From Paracyclopina nana (taxonomy: Eukaryota > Arthropoda > Copepoda > Cyclopoida > Cyclopettidae), in contig JAGUCH010000003.1 in the NCBI GenBank assembly GCA_019096065.1, positions 6,944,001 to 7,008,000 on the forward strand: a stretch of 64,000 nt of DNA, read 5' to 3'. The translations under genes and the position numbers were made by a program. The notes under the pieces were generated by a model. The model saw only the letters and a program-made list of their open reading frames with translations, ran no database searches and had not been told where the DNA came from. Below are positions 1-14,200 of the stretch, one piece after another (the stretch's first letter is position 1; every line of letters begins with the position of its first letter).

Positions 1-89
1 ATGGTGTAATAAAACTAGTTAACTGACGTACCAGAAATGATGTGAGGTTTTTTTTCATTTGCAGTTGTGGGCCAAGCAGCAGTGGCGAA

Positions 90-3000
90 ATGGTGTCTCG
101 ACGCAAGATACTGTCCCGGTCTCGGGACGACTTGCACATGGAGGCCCCCGTGCCAGGGGAGCAGGATGAGGAGGACGTGTGGTACCAAAAGGAGAAATTG
201 TACAAGGTAAGTCGATTAAATCCAATTAGAGCCTGGTCGTGATCCGAATGCAAAAAAGATGCGCGCGTGCATATACGTAGTTGCCTATACGTCCTTCGGC
301 CACAGGGTGATGATGATCCTGGCTGAAGCAAAAAAGTGTCAGAACATGATCTCTTCAGACTCCGGATTTCATGTCAGGATGGAAATGGACGAAAAAGGAT
401 AGAGAAGTTGTAGCAGCCACATCCTCGTGCAGCCTAAATCAGGAAGAACTCGTGTTTGCTACACTTTTGTAGGCCAGAACCATGCAGAGATCGAGTGCAC
501 TCGAAGAGCAAATATCATTAGATCATTTGTGATGACCAAAATGTTTTGAATCAGAGGGAAAAAATATCCTCCGGATTTCCCCCATCGGCAAGGTTGTCGT
601 TGTCACCAGGCCGTCATATGCACAAAGGAGCCTTAGGTGATCAAACCGAAAGATCAGACTAATATCCGGCCATTGTGCGCGCGGTATTTCGCGCCGTGCG
701 CCAAAGCAATATGTTTTGTAGTAAATTCTACCCTATAGGGTGATATTTCTCGACAAAACGGATGCTAATGGCAATTCATCAGACGACTTCCGAGATGGAG
801 AACTTTTAAATTTAGCAATGCTTCCTGACCTCACCACCCGTTCATCTGAACAAGATCTTGGCGCGCGAGTGTCAAATGGCGCTGGCAATCTTCACGAGAG
901 ATAGATGGAGTTACCTAATACATTTTTTGCAAAGGATACGCGTACCTATATAGCCTTAGAAGACGTGCCTTCCTTAAGGCCTAAAAGAGTTTGACAAGTC
1001 ATTTATCACAATGAGCCAATTCCGGACGCGGTGTGCGTAGCTACTACATTGCAGTGATCCTTTTTTTCAAAAGTTTACGCACAATCATGAAAGCAAAGTA
1101 ATTAGCTTCCTGCTTGGCCCTGATTTGCATTTGGAGCAACCAGACAGCCAACAAACCACGCCCTTCTTCCGAGCTTGCTGACTTGTAAATAATTGTACTT
1201 TCATAAATGCGTAGCAGCTACACATGGAGTTTTTTTCGCGTTTCGACTCCACGATTGGGCATACTCGCTCGCCAAACGCAACCCTGATCCGAAGAAACAT
1301 GGCGGCCTTGACTAAACTTGACTGGCGTATCTGGAGGTGTACACGCTTTAATTTTCCCAGTATTTTCCACGTAGGATACTAAGCATTGCGTACTAGGAGC
1401 CAAATGAACGACGGGGAAAATTTTATAGCGGGCAAATCAATGCGCGCAGCCAATCGAAAAATGAGCCCGAACGAATGTAATCCGGAAGAGTTGGCTTGTA
1501 AAAACCCCTTTGGGGCAACTGAGCGATTCGTGATCGTGCAATATTCAAGAATCGTCGTAGTCAGCAAGCCATTATAATAAATGGAAGATAAAGTGCTACA
1601 CATGTTCTGCATTAGCCCCCTGTCAGAGGCATCGATCACGGCCTTTTATTTAACTTCTTGTAGATTTATTTCGCCTGCTCCAACCGCAGATCTTGAGCAG
1701 TATTTCTCCTCCGACCTTGGACGCGTGCTCTATCTGAGCTGCTCCTGTCGGAAGAATCCAACTAATCTCATCTGCTGATCTGGCACTCATGCATTCCTAA
1801 TTTAAGAGCAACAAATGGACTGTGTGTTCACTTTCTCTGTGCTGAGCGCAGGCCAAGTCTTCCTCTCCTCTGGAATTGCCAAAAGATGGAAAGTTTTGAT
1901 GATGATGATGATCTTCGTCGTCGGCTCAAAATGATTTCAAACACAATATGTCGATTTAACGCATCATTCCCATAGGGCGGACATCTCTGGCGAGATTGTG
2001 ACAACGCTGAATATAAAGATACACACCACGGATTATACCCTTTTCCCATGATGATTTGTACGCCCTCTTTGCGCTGCAAAAGAAAAAAGTGTCATATCTT
2101 TTCTTCTTCGTCTTGATTGTCTTCAAGCAGAAGTTAGCGGTAGCAAGGTGGAATGTCAATGCACCATTAGCCAAAAAAATGTGACTAGCATTTGGGAGGT
2201 CATGGCAGCAGCTAGAGAAAATATTTATGCACAATTGACCAGCCATAAGACCACCAACGCAATTGCTAATAGTGATGATGATATTCGACGCGTACGTGCT
2301 GTCATTTTTCATGGCTGCTGCAGCCGGGAGCAATTATGCAAATAGTGTTCATCTCATTTGCTTCAAAAATCAGGAACTTGCATCTAAGAGCCTTTTTCCA
2401 GTAGTTCCATAATATAGTATGTACTACTGGCAGAGAAGATGAAGTAATGTTGGTAGCACAACATCCATTCTTCTTATTACTATGGCATATTAGATAGACT
2501 AAACATAGCAGAAGAAGCGATTGTTTCTTTCTCTGGCTGCAGCGTGCCACTCTTGCCAACTTCATTCTTCACCTTGAACCACAATACGGAAGAGAAATGC
2601 AACAATGCCAGCTTCGATTCTATTCTAAATACTTCTGATTGAGAAACAAGACCCAAGATCGTGTGGAGCTGAACGCTTTTAATTGACGTAAAAAACGCGT
2701 GCAATGCATTCGTCATGATGATGTATTCATCATGTAAAGTATCTTGCATCAAGCCTCATTTTTGAAAGAATGAGAACTTGCTGACGTTTATGTTAAACTT
2801 TCTCGTGCAAATCAAAGCCTTGCGAGCGTACATTGCTTTTTTGCATCAAAACCACAATGCGAGTGCGTGTGGTGACTTCCAAGTTGAATTTATCAGGATA
2901 GTAGTAATTTTTGCACTGAGGAGCAATTTGTTATGCAATGGTTGCTGCAGCAATTGAAAGAAGCATAATTGCAGCCCAGGATAATGCATAAGCCTTGCCC

Positions 3001-6000
3001 AAGGACAGTTGCTGCGAGCAACAACAGTAAATTGTGTAAAAATCCTTGCTGCCTATTTAAGATTGGTGTCACGATAATGCCATTAAATAGCTTCGTCTTA
3101 TCGGCTATTACGACGCCCTCTAACATGCATATCAGAAGTGTATTGCTGCAACATTGACAATGAGGTCAGAGTTGAAACAAATCTGCATATATGCTAGAGG
3201 TTCCACACCACAGAGCGCTCCCAAGAAATTCTCGACCCAATAAAACGACCCTGAACGCTTTTTTTAAATGGCTTCCTGGATATACATTCTGCTACGCGTA
3301 TCTCGTTTTTTATATTCTTGGACGAGGAACAAAAGGCTCGCGCCATTCGACTTGAGCTATGAATAAAGAAAATCCACTCCAAACCTTTTGATGATGAGGC
3401 TTCTTCACTTTGGCCTCTTTCCAAGCCTGTTTGATATTTGAAATGAGAAGTGACAGGTCAATAGAAGTGTGCCCGTTGGACCGAGTAAAATTCATGGAAA
3501 TCCAATGCAGCGACAGAATTCAATTTGACTTTTTTGTTTTCTTGTGCCTGCTCAGCTCATTTTGCGCGTAACCAGATGATGTTGAAATGAGATTGGCCTT
3601 GCTCTGCAAAACTTTGTTGCATGAAATTGATTTAATTCGTGCATAACGAGAGACTTGAGAGTTGTCGCCGTTTTTCTGCTTCGCGAGGCAAAAAGTCATG
3701 AGAGGGCATTTAAAAAAGACATTTTTCCACCATTTAGCATCAACCTTTGCGAGCTGCTACATGGTAAATGGGAAGTTTGGCTAGAAAATGGCACAATAAT
3801 CACTCGACTGGCAAGAATTATGGTGCAAGGTCGAACACAAATGCCGCAATTAATAGATTTACCACTAGCTTAGTCAGGAAAACGAGCCATCTGGCTGAGG
3901 CTGCTCATCCCATGTACGTAAGTGGCCCCTAATGTGCTGAGCCCCAGACCTCCCCCTCGTTCCACTACCAGACTTGGTCATTAACTAAAGGCAGTACGTT
4001 CAATTTCTGACCGAGGGCAATTATGACAACTGTGCCCGCATGTGGCTCGCACTGATCTGATGGATAAAGTTTCTAATCAAAGCAAGGGACCATTATGTCA
4101 TCATCATTAGCAAGTTCCATTTGTCGCCTTGGATACAACAAATAACCTGTTATACTGGTTAAATGTTCGACTGAAATAGCAGAGCTGCTTTGGAACAAAA
4201 GGAACGCTTATTGTTGTTGTTTCTTCGAGCCAAGTCACGCGAGCTTTATTAATGTACTCCCGGTCCTTCTTCTTTGAATCAAAATTTAATCTTGGAGTGA
4301 AACTCGGCGGGGTTTTACGACAAGGCCCAAGCAATTTTCACGGCGGCAGCGCACCATTATACACACTCAGCCCGTTTTGGCCAAGTGCCGACGGTGAAGA
4401 GTCAAGTCGATAATTTTCCCTTCCATCCATCATAAATCAATAATTATTATCCCTGCTAACGACCCGCGCGACTCTTGCCTGCATTTAAGCGTAATAACTA
4501 TAACTGTGAAACTTCTTGTGACTGAGACGACCTATTGCCTCACAAGTCATTCACGTGCGTATTAGACGCCACAAAAACCCGAGGAAGTCACAAAATTGTT
4601 GAAACAATGGATGGATGAGTCGAAGAAAACTCGCGAAGAGCAGTCACAATAGAACCCATATTGTGCCTCGTTCTTCAGGAGAATTGTAAGCCTTGGAGTG
4701 ATCTCTGTAGTGCTCTAAGCCTTCGACGAATTGTTGAACTGCACCTTTTTGCAACTAGTGCTGTAAAGCGAGCAAATGTTCTGCAATTTTCCAGGCCATA
4801 GAGCGATAAAAGTCAACGATTGCAGCATTTTCCATTGAAATTTGCTGCCTCGTACGACGCACGTTGTGGGTGGTAGCAGCAGCAGCAGCAGCAGCAGCAG
4901 ATGTGGCTCTATAAGAAGGTCACTCTCTCGCGCATTTCAAGAATGTAGAGCTGCTAACTTTGTCACAAGACAATGCTGCAAATTGCCTTAATGCGTATGG
5001 TATACTATAAACGTAGCTCACTAATTGGACATGACTCTACTAGCATGGGCAAAAAAGTTAGCTGCGCACAAAAACAAAGAACAATAGTAGGATAGAACCA
5101 GCTGGAGTGCGCAAGCCTGAAAATTCAGATTGCCAATCATCCTGGCTTAATTTTGCAAAAAAGGGAACACAACCACGAATACCTTATTGCAGCCCAGTGC
5201 GTACACGTGGGACAAATTGCGTCCTAGGTGGTCGGTCGCCTTTCAAAAAAGACGGTGGAGAGGAGGAATGGCATGGAAACTTGAGATGGATGCCATGATT
5301 TGCTCATTAAAATCATCGTGATTGAAATTGGAGGCTTATTGCTGAAATTCGGTTTCCGGGATGCTTTTCCGGACCAAATCAAGCCATGCAGCCGCTTTGC
5401 CTTGAGAGTGAGTTTCCAACATTTATCAGGTCGACCGCGCGGTCGTAACGGTGTCAAAACCCAATTTCTGCTGCAAGCCCCAAAAATGCCTGTATTGATG
5501 ATCAAGACTGACAAAAGGAGGCACCAGATCGGTAAAAATGTGCTCGGCTTGAGGTCTAGAGGAAATTTGATTAGCTCGTATATTTTTGAATGCTGGCTGA
5601 GATCAATAACTGTGATGCAAAGCATCACAGCAGGCCTCTTATATGAGACGAAGGCGCTTGAAAATCATCATCGTGCTCAAAAGAGAGTGAAAGTAGTTGA
5701 TTCAGCCACATATTATCTCAACTTTTTTCGCCTGATACATACAATGAGCCCTCTCGACATCACGATTTCTCAAGTGCAATGCCTTGTGTACGCAGCACAT
5801 TGACTTCCTCTATGGCCACATTAATGGACCCGTTAAGCTGGTGATCAAAAAAACGCAAGCTTCCGAATTTTATGATGTGCATTCTTGCATAATTTCATTG
5901 TTTACGCACAACTAACTGTTCCCACAATAATTACTCTGAATTTTTCCATGTAAAAACTAAAATGCATATCAATATCGGTGTATATTCGACACACACTCGT

Positions 6001-9000
6001 GCCTCCTATGAGGACACGATATATAGCTCTTACGCAACTGCCATATTGGTGACGAAAATTTTGTCCTACAAATTCGAAATGTGTAGCAAATACCTTTGTG
6101 GCATCTCGACTGGTTTTTGCCACCCAAAACGGGCCAAAGGCATTTGGTGTCTGGTATAGTGGTGTGGCAACACAAAGCTCAAGAAGGAGGTGGGTGATCA
6201 CTTCATCTACTAAGTTGGCCCAGATTGGCCAACAACACAGGGCGTGGTATGTGTATCATAACGGCAGCATGGCTTCAAAGCTAAGTAAGTTTATAGGCAT
6301 AGCACTATATACTACCTATGGACGTGGAGACCTGAAAATGGTCCGGTTAGCCTTGAGAGTGCAGGCGAGCATTCCACAGCCCCAAGCCATGTGTAGCCTT
6401 CTCCAGGATCCATCCGGATTATCCCAACCACCAGCATCGTTGCCCACCATATTTAGCCGTCGTTTAGCGAATTTTCCTCCGCCATTTCCAGAGCTACTGG
6501 GAACTGGCACGGAACAGAATTAGATTTATAGAGTATATTATGTGGAGCTTAATCCAAAAAGGGTGGAGGAAACGCCCACTTTAATCTTTTGGCAGCGTGA
6601 CAGCGAAAAAACCGACATCTTTATTGGCACAGATCCTTGCAGTGCTTACTTCATGTGCACGGGGGCGAATTTACTTACTCGACAATCCAACGCTATATCG
6701 TAATCGACCTTGGGAAAATCATCAGCTTTATTTGCTCCCAACAACTGACGCTGGTTCACACTGCTACACCATTCGATACGTGATAAAATGAGCCAAATGT
6801 TTTGCAGAAAAGATATGGCAGCTTTTGCAAACTCGTTCGCGTGGTCGCTCAAGGTCATTGTTTATGTGTGATACGTATGAAAGGCAGTGCATATATGTCC
6901 AAAATGCAACAAGACTGGATTATCTTATCCTAGCTCCGTTAAATTGCTCCACGATGACTTGTAGAGGACCAACCAGTCAGTCGAGGAAGTGTGCACGCAC
7001 GCTTGCTTTTATTGATTTTTTCGCAAATCTTCCATTTTGCATATATCCTTTGCGAAGTGCTTTTTCGGGTATCCTTCACCTTTAATGCTGTCTGGCAAAG
7101 TGTGTATGCCATTTCGATGCAGAATTGGTGGCGGCACCTTGTAAAAAAACTTTGGAAACGAGCTGGTCAAAGGCATTGACAGGTGTACGCGAGCGCAATT
7201 TGCATCTCATTTGTTGGGGCATGGATATCAATTTGCTACTTTCACCACTATGCCAGATGATGCAAAATTCCTCGACTTTCTCCGTTGGTTTCCAATGAAA
7301 AAGTCAGCTTGCCAAAAAAGAGCTCTTAGATCTTTTGCCACACGCTGAGTGCGAAGAAAAGGAGCCATCGCGTCCCATTTGGCTGCTTCTAATAATTTCA
7401 CATGGCACGGCTGGAAAATATGGCATTTTCGGAGCCCAACATGTGCAACTTTGCTTCGCAAGTTAAACGTTCTGGCTAAACAATCCATTACACGAATTAG
7501 CGCGACAAGCCTTTCAGCAATCCCACTGTGGTTTGGCAAACGGTTTTCTGTAAAGCACAGCCTGGTTTTTTAAGACTTCAGCACGAACTACGTATACGAG
7601 CGTCTTCATCAGTTATACTTCAGTGATATGATCCATCTGTATATGGCTCGCGGGGAAAGTCATTTCATAAAGAGTTCGAGGTCATCCAATGCTGGCTTGA
7701 TACGCTAGTTTGATTTAGCTACTGCTATTGCTGGTTCTCCTGATGCAATTTGTCACATATCGATGGTCGCTAAAGTACCAGTTAGCCGGTCGGTGCGTTT
7801 AGATAAATCTACACTTTTTATGTGTCAACGCACTTGGCAGAGTATTATCGTGGAGGCATTCTAACATGACCCCTTATTAGCTAGGCTTCTTAGGCAGATT
7901 TGCAAATATTTGCAACTATAGTTCGTATACCATCTTCTAGGAGCCTTTTCAGTAGCCTTCTCAGAGAATTTTTAGCGCTTCGTCATCCATCTTCCAATTT
8001 TTTTTGTCATTGAGCATTACTTAGCGTAGGAAGAACTCGGGTGATTCGTCATGAAAACCAGACCCGAGCAGTTGTATATGCTCAATCATCCAGAGGTTTC
8101 TTTTCCCAAATCCGCAGAGAGGAAAAATTAACGCAACAATCCAGTAGGATATGATTCAGTGGTACATTTGATGAAATGCTGCGAAATTCCATTTCTAAGC
8201 CAGCTTATATGGTTCGGCAAGTCACGACGCATTTTTGAATCTCCTCCGAAAATCGAAGATGATCGCGCGCTGCTGAAACCAAAAAGATCGAGGTCAAGGT
8301 TGAGCTGTGTTTTTTTAGCTTTAAAGAAGACTGCCGGCTCCTTATTAATAAAGTATGCCTTAATTGCAGGAACACATCCAGGAGGTACTCAACAAATGGC
8401 AATCAATTGACGACGAGATCTGGGCCAAGATTATTGTGCTGGAGCGCAATAGAAGGGTGGCTAAGGCGTACGCAAGGGCTCCAGTATTGACGGTGAATGG
8501 GTCGGATGACGGATTTGATGGCTTCCGGATAGGCCTGGCCGGGTTCGAGAATCCCATGCGTGATCCCAAAACCGAGGAGGTCAAGAGAAACATAGGACAG
8601 GGCTGCAAAATTAAGATGGACGACTCAGGCAACATCCTCGTCAAGCGCATTGCCAAGAGCAACGTCTACGTTAAAGTGACCTCTGAGGAGAACTCCGTCT
8701 CCAACGATATCCTAAAACTGCCCCACGGGGCTCTCGAGCCAGAGAAACCAGTCAAGTTGTTCGACATGAAAAAGTTCCAGCAGAACGTGAGCAGGGAAAT
8801 GAGACGGGCTTATCCGGATCGGCGTAAACTGGAGACACAGTGTATCAGTGCAATAGCTTTTGTCCGGAACGAGGCCGAAATCCTGGATTCGCCTTGCTGG
8901 ATCATGCTTATTAATATCGTTGCCATGGACATGCTCAAATCCAAAATGCCGCCAAGTATGCTTATCAAGGAAATTCTTTCCGGATTTTTGCATCCCTACG

Positions 9001-10481
9001 CGTGCATTCTTTTTTTTCAGTTAAAAATCCCAGATCAGCCATTGATATTCGAAACCGACCGCGCATTCCAGTCCCTGATGAGGATCCTTACAGCATAGCT
9101 GGCTCGGGCTCATCGGGGTCGTCCGGAAATGGAAACAGAGAACGCTCTAGGGACAATCCACCTAAACTGCCTCCCAGGGACACCAACTCTATATACGCAA
9201 CAGGCAAAGTGAAGGTTAGTGTAAAAAATGCCAAGTATGATCCCCGCTGCTCTAGTGTTATGCAAATGCTTGACATGATAATTAGTCTTCATTGTAAGTA
9301 CAACGCACTATTTTTTGCTTCATCTAGCCTGACTACGATCAAATGGATGAGCCCAGGTTCAGGCAGGAATCGCGAGGCACCAAACAAAGCAAGAAGGGTA
9401 ATTATAAGATCATTGCCTCATTTTTGCACAGGCTCATTTATCACGCTTTGATTCCAGACGACCCATACTATTGTGGTCTGAGGGCGCGCATTCCAAACTT
9501 TGCAAAATCCAAGGCTCAAAAGGAGAAGGAAACCTCGAGGCTGGCGTCTGTACCGCCCCCACAGCCAGTCCTGCAACAGCAGCAGCCTCATCCGATGGCC
9601 GCATGGCATGGAGCTCGTGGCTACCTTGATAATGGTATTGCAAATTATTGTACATGGAGAACTATCCATCGGTTTTTTGCACTTTTGCACCTACATGCAT
9701 GCTTTCGTCATCAGTAGCACTCTCGCTCTATCTCTCTCTCTATCATGATCACGAATTTCCCCTTCTTCCAGTGCCTCATCCAGGGAACATGACGAGTGGG
9801 TTCGCTTTCAGAAACAGGCCTTTTGAGAGGAACCCAACCACTTGGGTGCCCTCCACGCCAATGCGAAATGGTAAGCTCGAGTTTGCCTCGTTTCAAGTAT
9901 ACTTTGTGTTGTAGTAGTTATATGTAGCATGACAGACCGCACTACGTTTTTGAGACTGCATCGACTACGATTCATCCCTGTGCATTAATCCCCACTCTTT
10001 TATATAAGCCTATGCAATATTTTCTGCAGCTGTGTCAGAATGGGAGTCCTATTGGCAGAACGAACACTGATCCTGAGCTCTGGCTGTTATAACCTGCCCG
10101 TGATTTGGTAAGGCCCTTTACCAGATGTTATTCTTGGGTCCCAACGCTTCTGCCATCTGTCATAACGCTTATTCCTACTATAAACGATTAACCCACTCCC
10201 TACGATACAGGCTTGCATATGCTATACACGAGTAGAACAACATATAGGCTGCTTCATATTTCAGACAGCATGATCCACGGGTGATGGGTAATCATTCACT
10301 TTCACCTTGCTTATGCCTAATTTTGTTGTTGCTACACATATGCCTCTAACTGGTTCCTCATATGCTTGCAGATTACGAATCGGACTACTCGCACATCTAT
10401 GGACGTCTTCCCGTGCCCACCCGTGGCTTCCGTCAATATCCTCCTCCCCGAGGCCAAATCTACGTCAGCGAATGGGAGTAG
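90..10481 (+). CDS. exp: Expansion-like atypical Smad (MH2 domain) protein, seven coding exons, 450 aa
   Basis: Coding exons are 90-206, 8370-8955, 9021-9214, 9328-9397, 9458-9634, 9772-9870 and 10372-10481. All have GT-AG borders and consistent phases, and the stop is TAG at 10479-10481. Residues about 88-235 (exon 2) align with a Smad MH2 domain: IGQGCKIKMDDSGNILVKR matches the Smad4 IGKGVQL strand, followed by KLFDMKKFQQ and ISAIAFVRNEAEIL...SPCWI. There is no MH1 domain and no C-terminal SSxS receptor phosphorylation motif. The tail (residues 236-450) is rich in Pro, Gln, Arg and Tyr. In Drosophila, Expansion acts in tracheal tube size control and chitin deposition; that role is known for the family and only inferred here. 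ATG 90 follows an acceptor at 63, and the frame stays open upstream to that acceptor, so an upstream coding exon outside the window is possible. Family assignment is from remembered similarity; exon structure is firm. Confidence 0.85.
207..8369 (+). other. Intron 1 of exp (8.2 kb), no supported gene
   Basis: It starts GTAAGT and ends TTAATTGCAG. It holds an (AGC)n run near 4874-4901. A block from about 5.2 to 7.6 kb is open in several frames on both strands and has faint retroelement-like peptides on the minus strand, such as NHSGIAERL near 7520. That block may be decayed transposon sequence, but I cannot assign it. Confidence 0.6.
4874..4901. repeat. (AGC)n trinucleotide microsatellite
   Basis: About nine uninterrupted AGC units in exp intron 1. 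Non-coding. Similar GCA/GCT/CTG runs are scattered through the other introns of the window. Confidence 0.95.
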
Positions 10482-10804
10482 AAGTCAGACGGTGGACCCC
10501 GCTGAGCTTTCTTCTTATTTGTACATAGATTATACGATTACTTAAGATTGTAAATACTATACCCGGCCCATTATATAGTAGCATCTTGGAGTGAATTGCG
10601 CACGCGCGCACGTCTAGTCTACTTGCTACGCGCATATGCTGCCCATATGAACAATTCTGCTGTGATATGTACAGTTGTCACCGTATTTCAGCCACCCCTT
10701 CCCCAAACTCTTTTTGTCTCACTTACCGTGCTTGCATCCAACGTGCAATTCCACTGCCACGATAGCTATGTTCTTCGCATGATGAAATGATGAATCACTA
10801 AGAT

Positions 10805-10913
10805 AATAAATGAATCGGAACAATTGCCGAAACGTCACTCACGCAACCTCTCTCCTTAGTTCGCGCCCGCGATTTCCCGGAATTTATAATCGGGGCTTTT
10901 GTTTACAAATAAA
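10805..10913 (+). terminator. Candidate poly(A) signals of exp
   Basis: AATAAA occurs at 10805-10810 and again at 10908-10913, 324 and 427 bases after the exp stop codon and before the RhoGEF2 start at 11210. The 3' UTR length would be ordinary. Which signal is used cannot be seen. The rest of 10482-11209 holds no coding region and should contain the RhoGEF2 promoter and 5' UTR. Confidence 0.5.
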
Positions 10914-11209
10914 ACCAAGAAAGGCCCACGTGGTTGACTCTCGAACTTTCCGGGGACGAACATGTCTGAGCCTGCAAAAGGCTTCATACATTAGAATTTC
11001 CTCGACCTAATAGTATGGGCGTGCTCGATGATGGTGCTGGCGCTGCGCTCGACGCTCTTTATGGGCAGTGGAGTGTGTCGACGATTGGCAGCTGAATCAA
11101 GTCGGGCCGCTCCTCGCTTGCCACACAACATCTTGACACAACGACTATGTTCGTCTTGACCGCTGCGTCAGCTGACTTCCAGAATTGGCCCCAATGATCA
11201 GGATGTCCG

Positions 11210-11238
11210 ATGGAGAGTCCAACTTCTACAGGAACTAA
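11210..11238 (+). CDS. RhoGEF2: RhoGEF2 first coding exon (29 bases)
   Basis: It encodes MESPTSTGT plus two bases of a Lys codon. The donor is GTAAGT at 11239 and the following 75-base intron ends CTGCTTCAG at 11313. The joined frame reads [20 protein letters not shown] and runs straight into the PDZ domain. TGA at 11195-11197 is in frame upstream, so this ATG is the natural start. Confidence 0.8.
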
Positions 11239-14200
11239 GTAAGTCATGCATGTCCACCACCTGTGACGGCTTTCGTCACGACATATGCTTAACTGTTGCC
11301 TGCCCTGCTTCAGGCGATCCAAGGCCTCCTCGGCCGAGAGGACCAGAACTCTTCTCGTCAACAGGGACGACGCCTCCGGGTTCGGCCTCACCCTCTCCGG
11401 TGACCGGCCGGTGTCCGTGCAAACCGTGCGACCTGGGGGAGCCGCGGATCGAGCTGGCATCCGCGAAAAAGACGTCATCGTGAAGGTCAACGGTGCCCAC
11501 GTTACCCAATCCACTCATACCGAGGTGGTCGACTTGATAGCAGGTAGGCCCCTAGGGGAGAAGCTAATCAATTGCAATTCCTCAAGTTTCAGCATCGTGG
11601 AGAGTGGGTGGTGTGCACCTCCCGATAAAATATTCAGCCTTCATCGCGGCTACGTCATCTCGGCCTGCAATTTAGGTTTTTTCCATTTTCTGCAAACTAG
11701 GGCTCCCAGGAGAACTCTTTAAGACCACCTTTTTTGGTCGATATGAGCTTAATATGAGCTGTGGCGGGCGGCTCAAGAAACGGCTCTTCGACCTTTTTTC
11801 GTTCTGTGTATGGATCTCGTGGTGAAATGAGAAACGTCATTCATGTTGTCAATTGAGGGCCAACAGCTGATATAGGCCATAAAATTCCACATCATTGTGC
11901 ATCAAAGGTCCTATTGATCTTCGAGAGCAGCTACTATTCTCTCCGTAATGGCATTCGTCATGGCCTTAGTGCTATGAAGCTGTCTGCCACTCCACAAATA
12001 CTGCCTAGTCTAGTTGGCTGTCGAATCCATAAAGAGGCAAAGTTGTTCAACCAACTAGGTTGTTGGCAAAAAGACATCGATCCACGGTCCTGCTTGGGTT
12101 TATTGCCAGCCCCACTGCCACTGCTGAAAGCCTCTTGTGGCCTTCAAAATGCTGGAAGAACGCGAGGAGAGAAATGAAGGGGAGCTGAAAACTGTGTTGC
12201 TTAAAAAGTTTCTCTCTGCCCGGAGATGGATGAGCAAGGCCATTTTTAGTTCGACATCCGATGGAAAAGGAATTCCAATAACTTTGGGAGGGACGAACAT
12301 GCCGCTGATGCTGGTCAAGCTCTGATTGTGCATTCCTTTATGTTTTTGCCCTTAAAGGATTGATTTCACGGGCGCCGTTTTACAAACAACATTGCTCTCT
12401 CCTCTTCATCTTTTCTTAAGCAAAGTTTAGCGATACAATTCGCAAAGTTTCTAATTAAGTCGTGTTCAACATGAGAAAATTAGCTCAACTCGATTGAATT
12501 TATACAACTTTCAGTGGCAGGCTTAGAATAATCAGTGGCAATTACCTCTGCTATGCAAGTGAGTCACTTTTCATCGGATAAGCTGGCAGGCATCAATATC
12601 TAGTGGCCCTCAACCAGTCTATATTTTAATATGGCCTGCTCCTCAACGAATTTCGATTTATTCGATTTTGTGCACTGCAACTGCCAGAAGAAGTTGGGAG
12701 AGTCGTGGGTCGGCCAGGAGGATAGCTGTAAAGTTTGAGCTATAGCTGCTAGGTGTTTGACTTTTGGATCAATAAAATCACCGCTTTGGAAAAAGTCTGG
12801 AACAAGTTTTGAAGGATCGTTTTCTTTGATTTGTTCTTCTTCTCCTTCTGCTTACGGCTTTCTCCTCTGCTCCTCTCATGTTATGATGAGTTTGAGAGAG
12901 AGAAGAAGAAGGGTTTCTTCTTCATGCGCAATTGTGCTCAGATGCAGTTTCATTCATTCTGGAGGTTTTTAGGCCGATCTCTTTTTCACTTGCTAGCATA
13001 CAACTACCAACTCCATTGACCATGTCGTTGAGGCCAATTGGCCTGGCGATCGAGAAGGTCGAAGTCCATTCTCTCACTTCATTCGGACTGTCCACTAAAT
13101 TTCCGGTCCTAACATGGCCACGCCGATCCCAACCAGACTGTATACGGTATAGGCGCCATCACCATAATTTTTTACTAGTGTCTCTAGCATCATTGAGGAC
13201 ATTAACAACAACACTTTCAATGCACCGCTACGCATTGTAGTGTTGGTCAATGTTAGCGGAGGAAATCTGTGATGCTTGTCTGCGTGGCCGGATACCTACG
13301 CTCTTTTGCATATTTTATGAAAGTGCCCACCATAGATGTCCTCCCTCTATCCAGTGCATTCCTGGCCTCAACTAGGCAGCAGGAGTGTCTTAGGCCTTCA
13401 AGCTACCCGGCTCGGATCCGCGAGGATGAGCCCGAGGTCCAAGACTTTGAGGTCCTGACAGTCTGAACAGGATCGCTATCCCAATGGTCGGTCTGCCAAG
13501 TGGGAAGACAAGTACTCCTCTGAGGAAATCCACACCAGTGCCAATGATGAGAATCTACAGCCTTGCTGCAAATCTAACAGGACAACTAACCTGGTATTGT
13601 AAAACAACACCAAAGAACCAATAAAGACACTTCAATGACTAAACATACTCATGAGTTGAAAGCATAGCTTTCCTAAAAGACAAGACTACACATTTTCATA
13701 AAATAAAGGACAAAGCCTTGCTTTGACAAATTGCAATTGCATAAAACCTTGACAATGACTACATATATAAAGGATGGATCAATAGATCTCAATAAATTAA
13801 TCAATAGAATTCAATCATGATGTTTCTTATTCAAATATTCTTCACACACTGAAAATTCTTACAAATTTGGCAATGGCTGCCGCTGAGCTGATGGCGTCGC
13901 TGAGGAGGAGGGTGCGCGCGCCCAGCGCAACAGCGCAAGCAGGCCGCGACAGAGTCCCCCTCTTGGAGGTCACGAGGCCATCTTCAAGGCTCTTCACGGG
14001 TAGGGGCTCGCCACGACAAGAGCGTGATCCTCCAAGACATGAGTGGCCCTGGAGGCGCGCCCTTCCTCTTCCCGCTCAAGACTATTGTAGACCTGAAGGT
14101 CCACTCGGCCATCAGGACCGTAAACGAGGTCGACATAAAAGCTTTCATGCCGACAGAAGCCCTTGAGGCTGAGGAGTGACCCGATAGTGGCCTCCTCAAT

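Noticed and set aside
5300-5803. 167-codon + strand ORF in exp intron 1
   Set aside because: No start context, domain or splice signals, and the opposite strand is open too; no support for a gene.
6098-6523. 141-codon + strand ORF in exp intron 1
   Set aside because: Composition and lack of motifs suggest a chance frame, possibly in old repeat sequence.
11285-11313. ATG with [11 protein letters not shown] in frame with the PDZ domain, resembling a palmitoylation start
   Set aside because: It lies in the 75-base intron ending at CTGCTTCAG 11313. The spliced start at 11210 gives a better N terminus with an in-frame stop upstream.
13381-13385. A 5-bp target duplication AGGAG
   Set aside because: Taking the LTR end as CA leaves GGAG (4 bp) as the flanking repeat; the extra A is shared with the LTR end, so 5 bp cannot be claimed.
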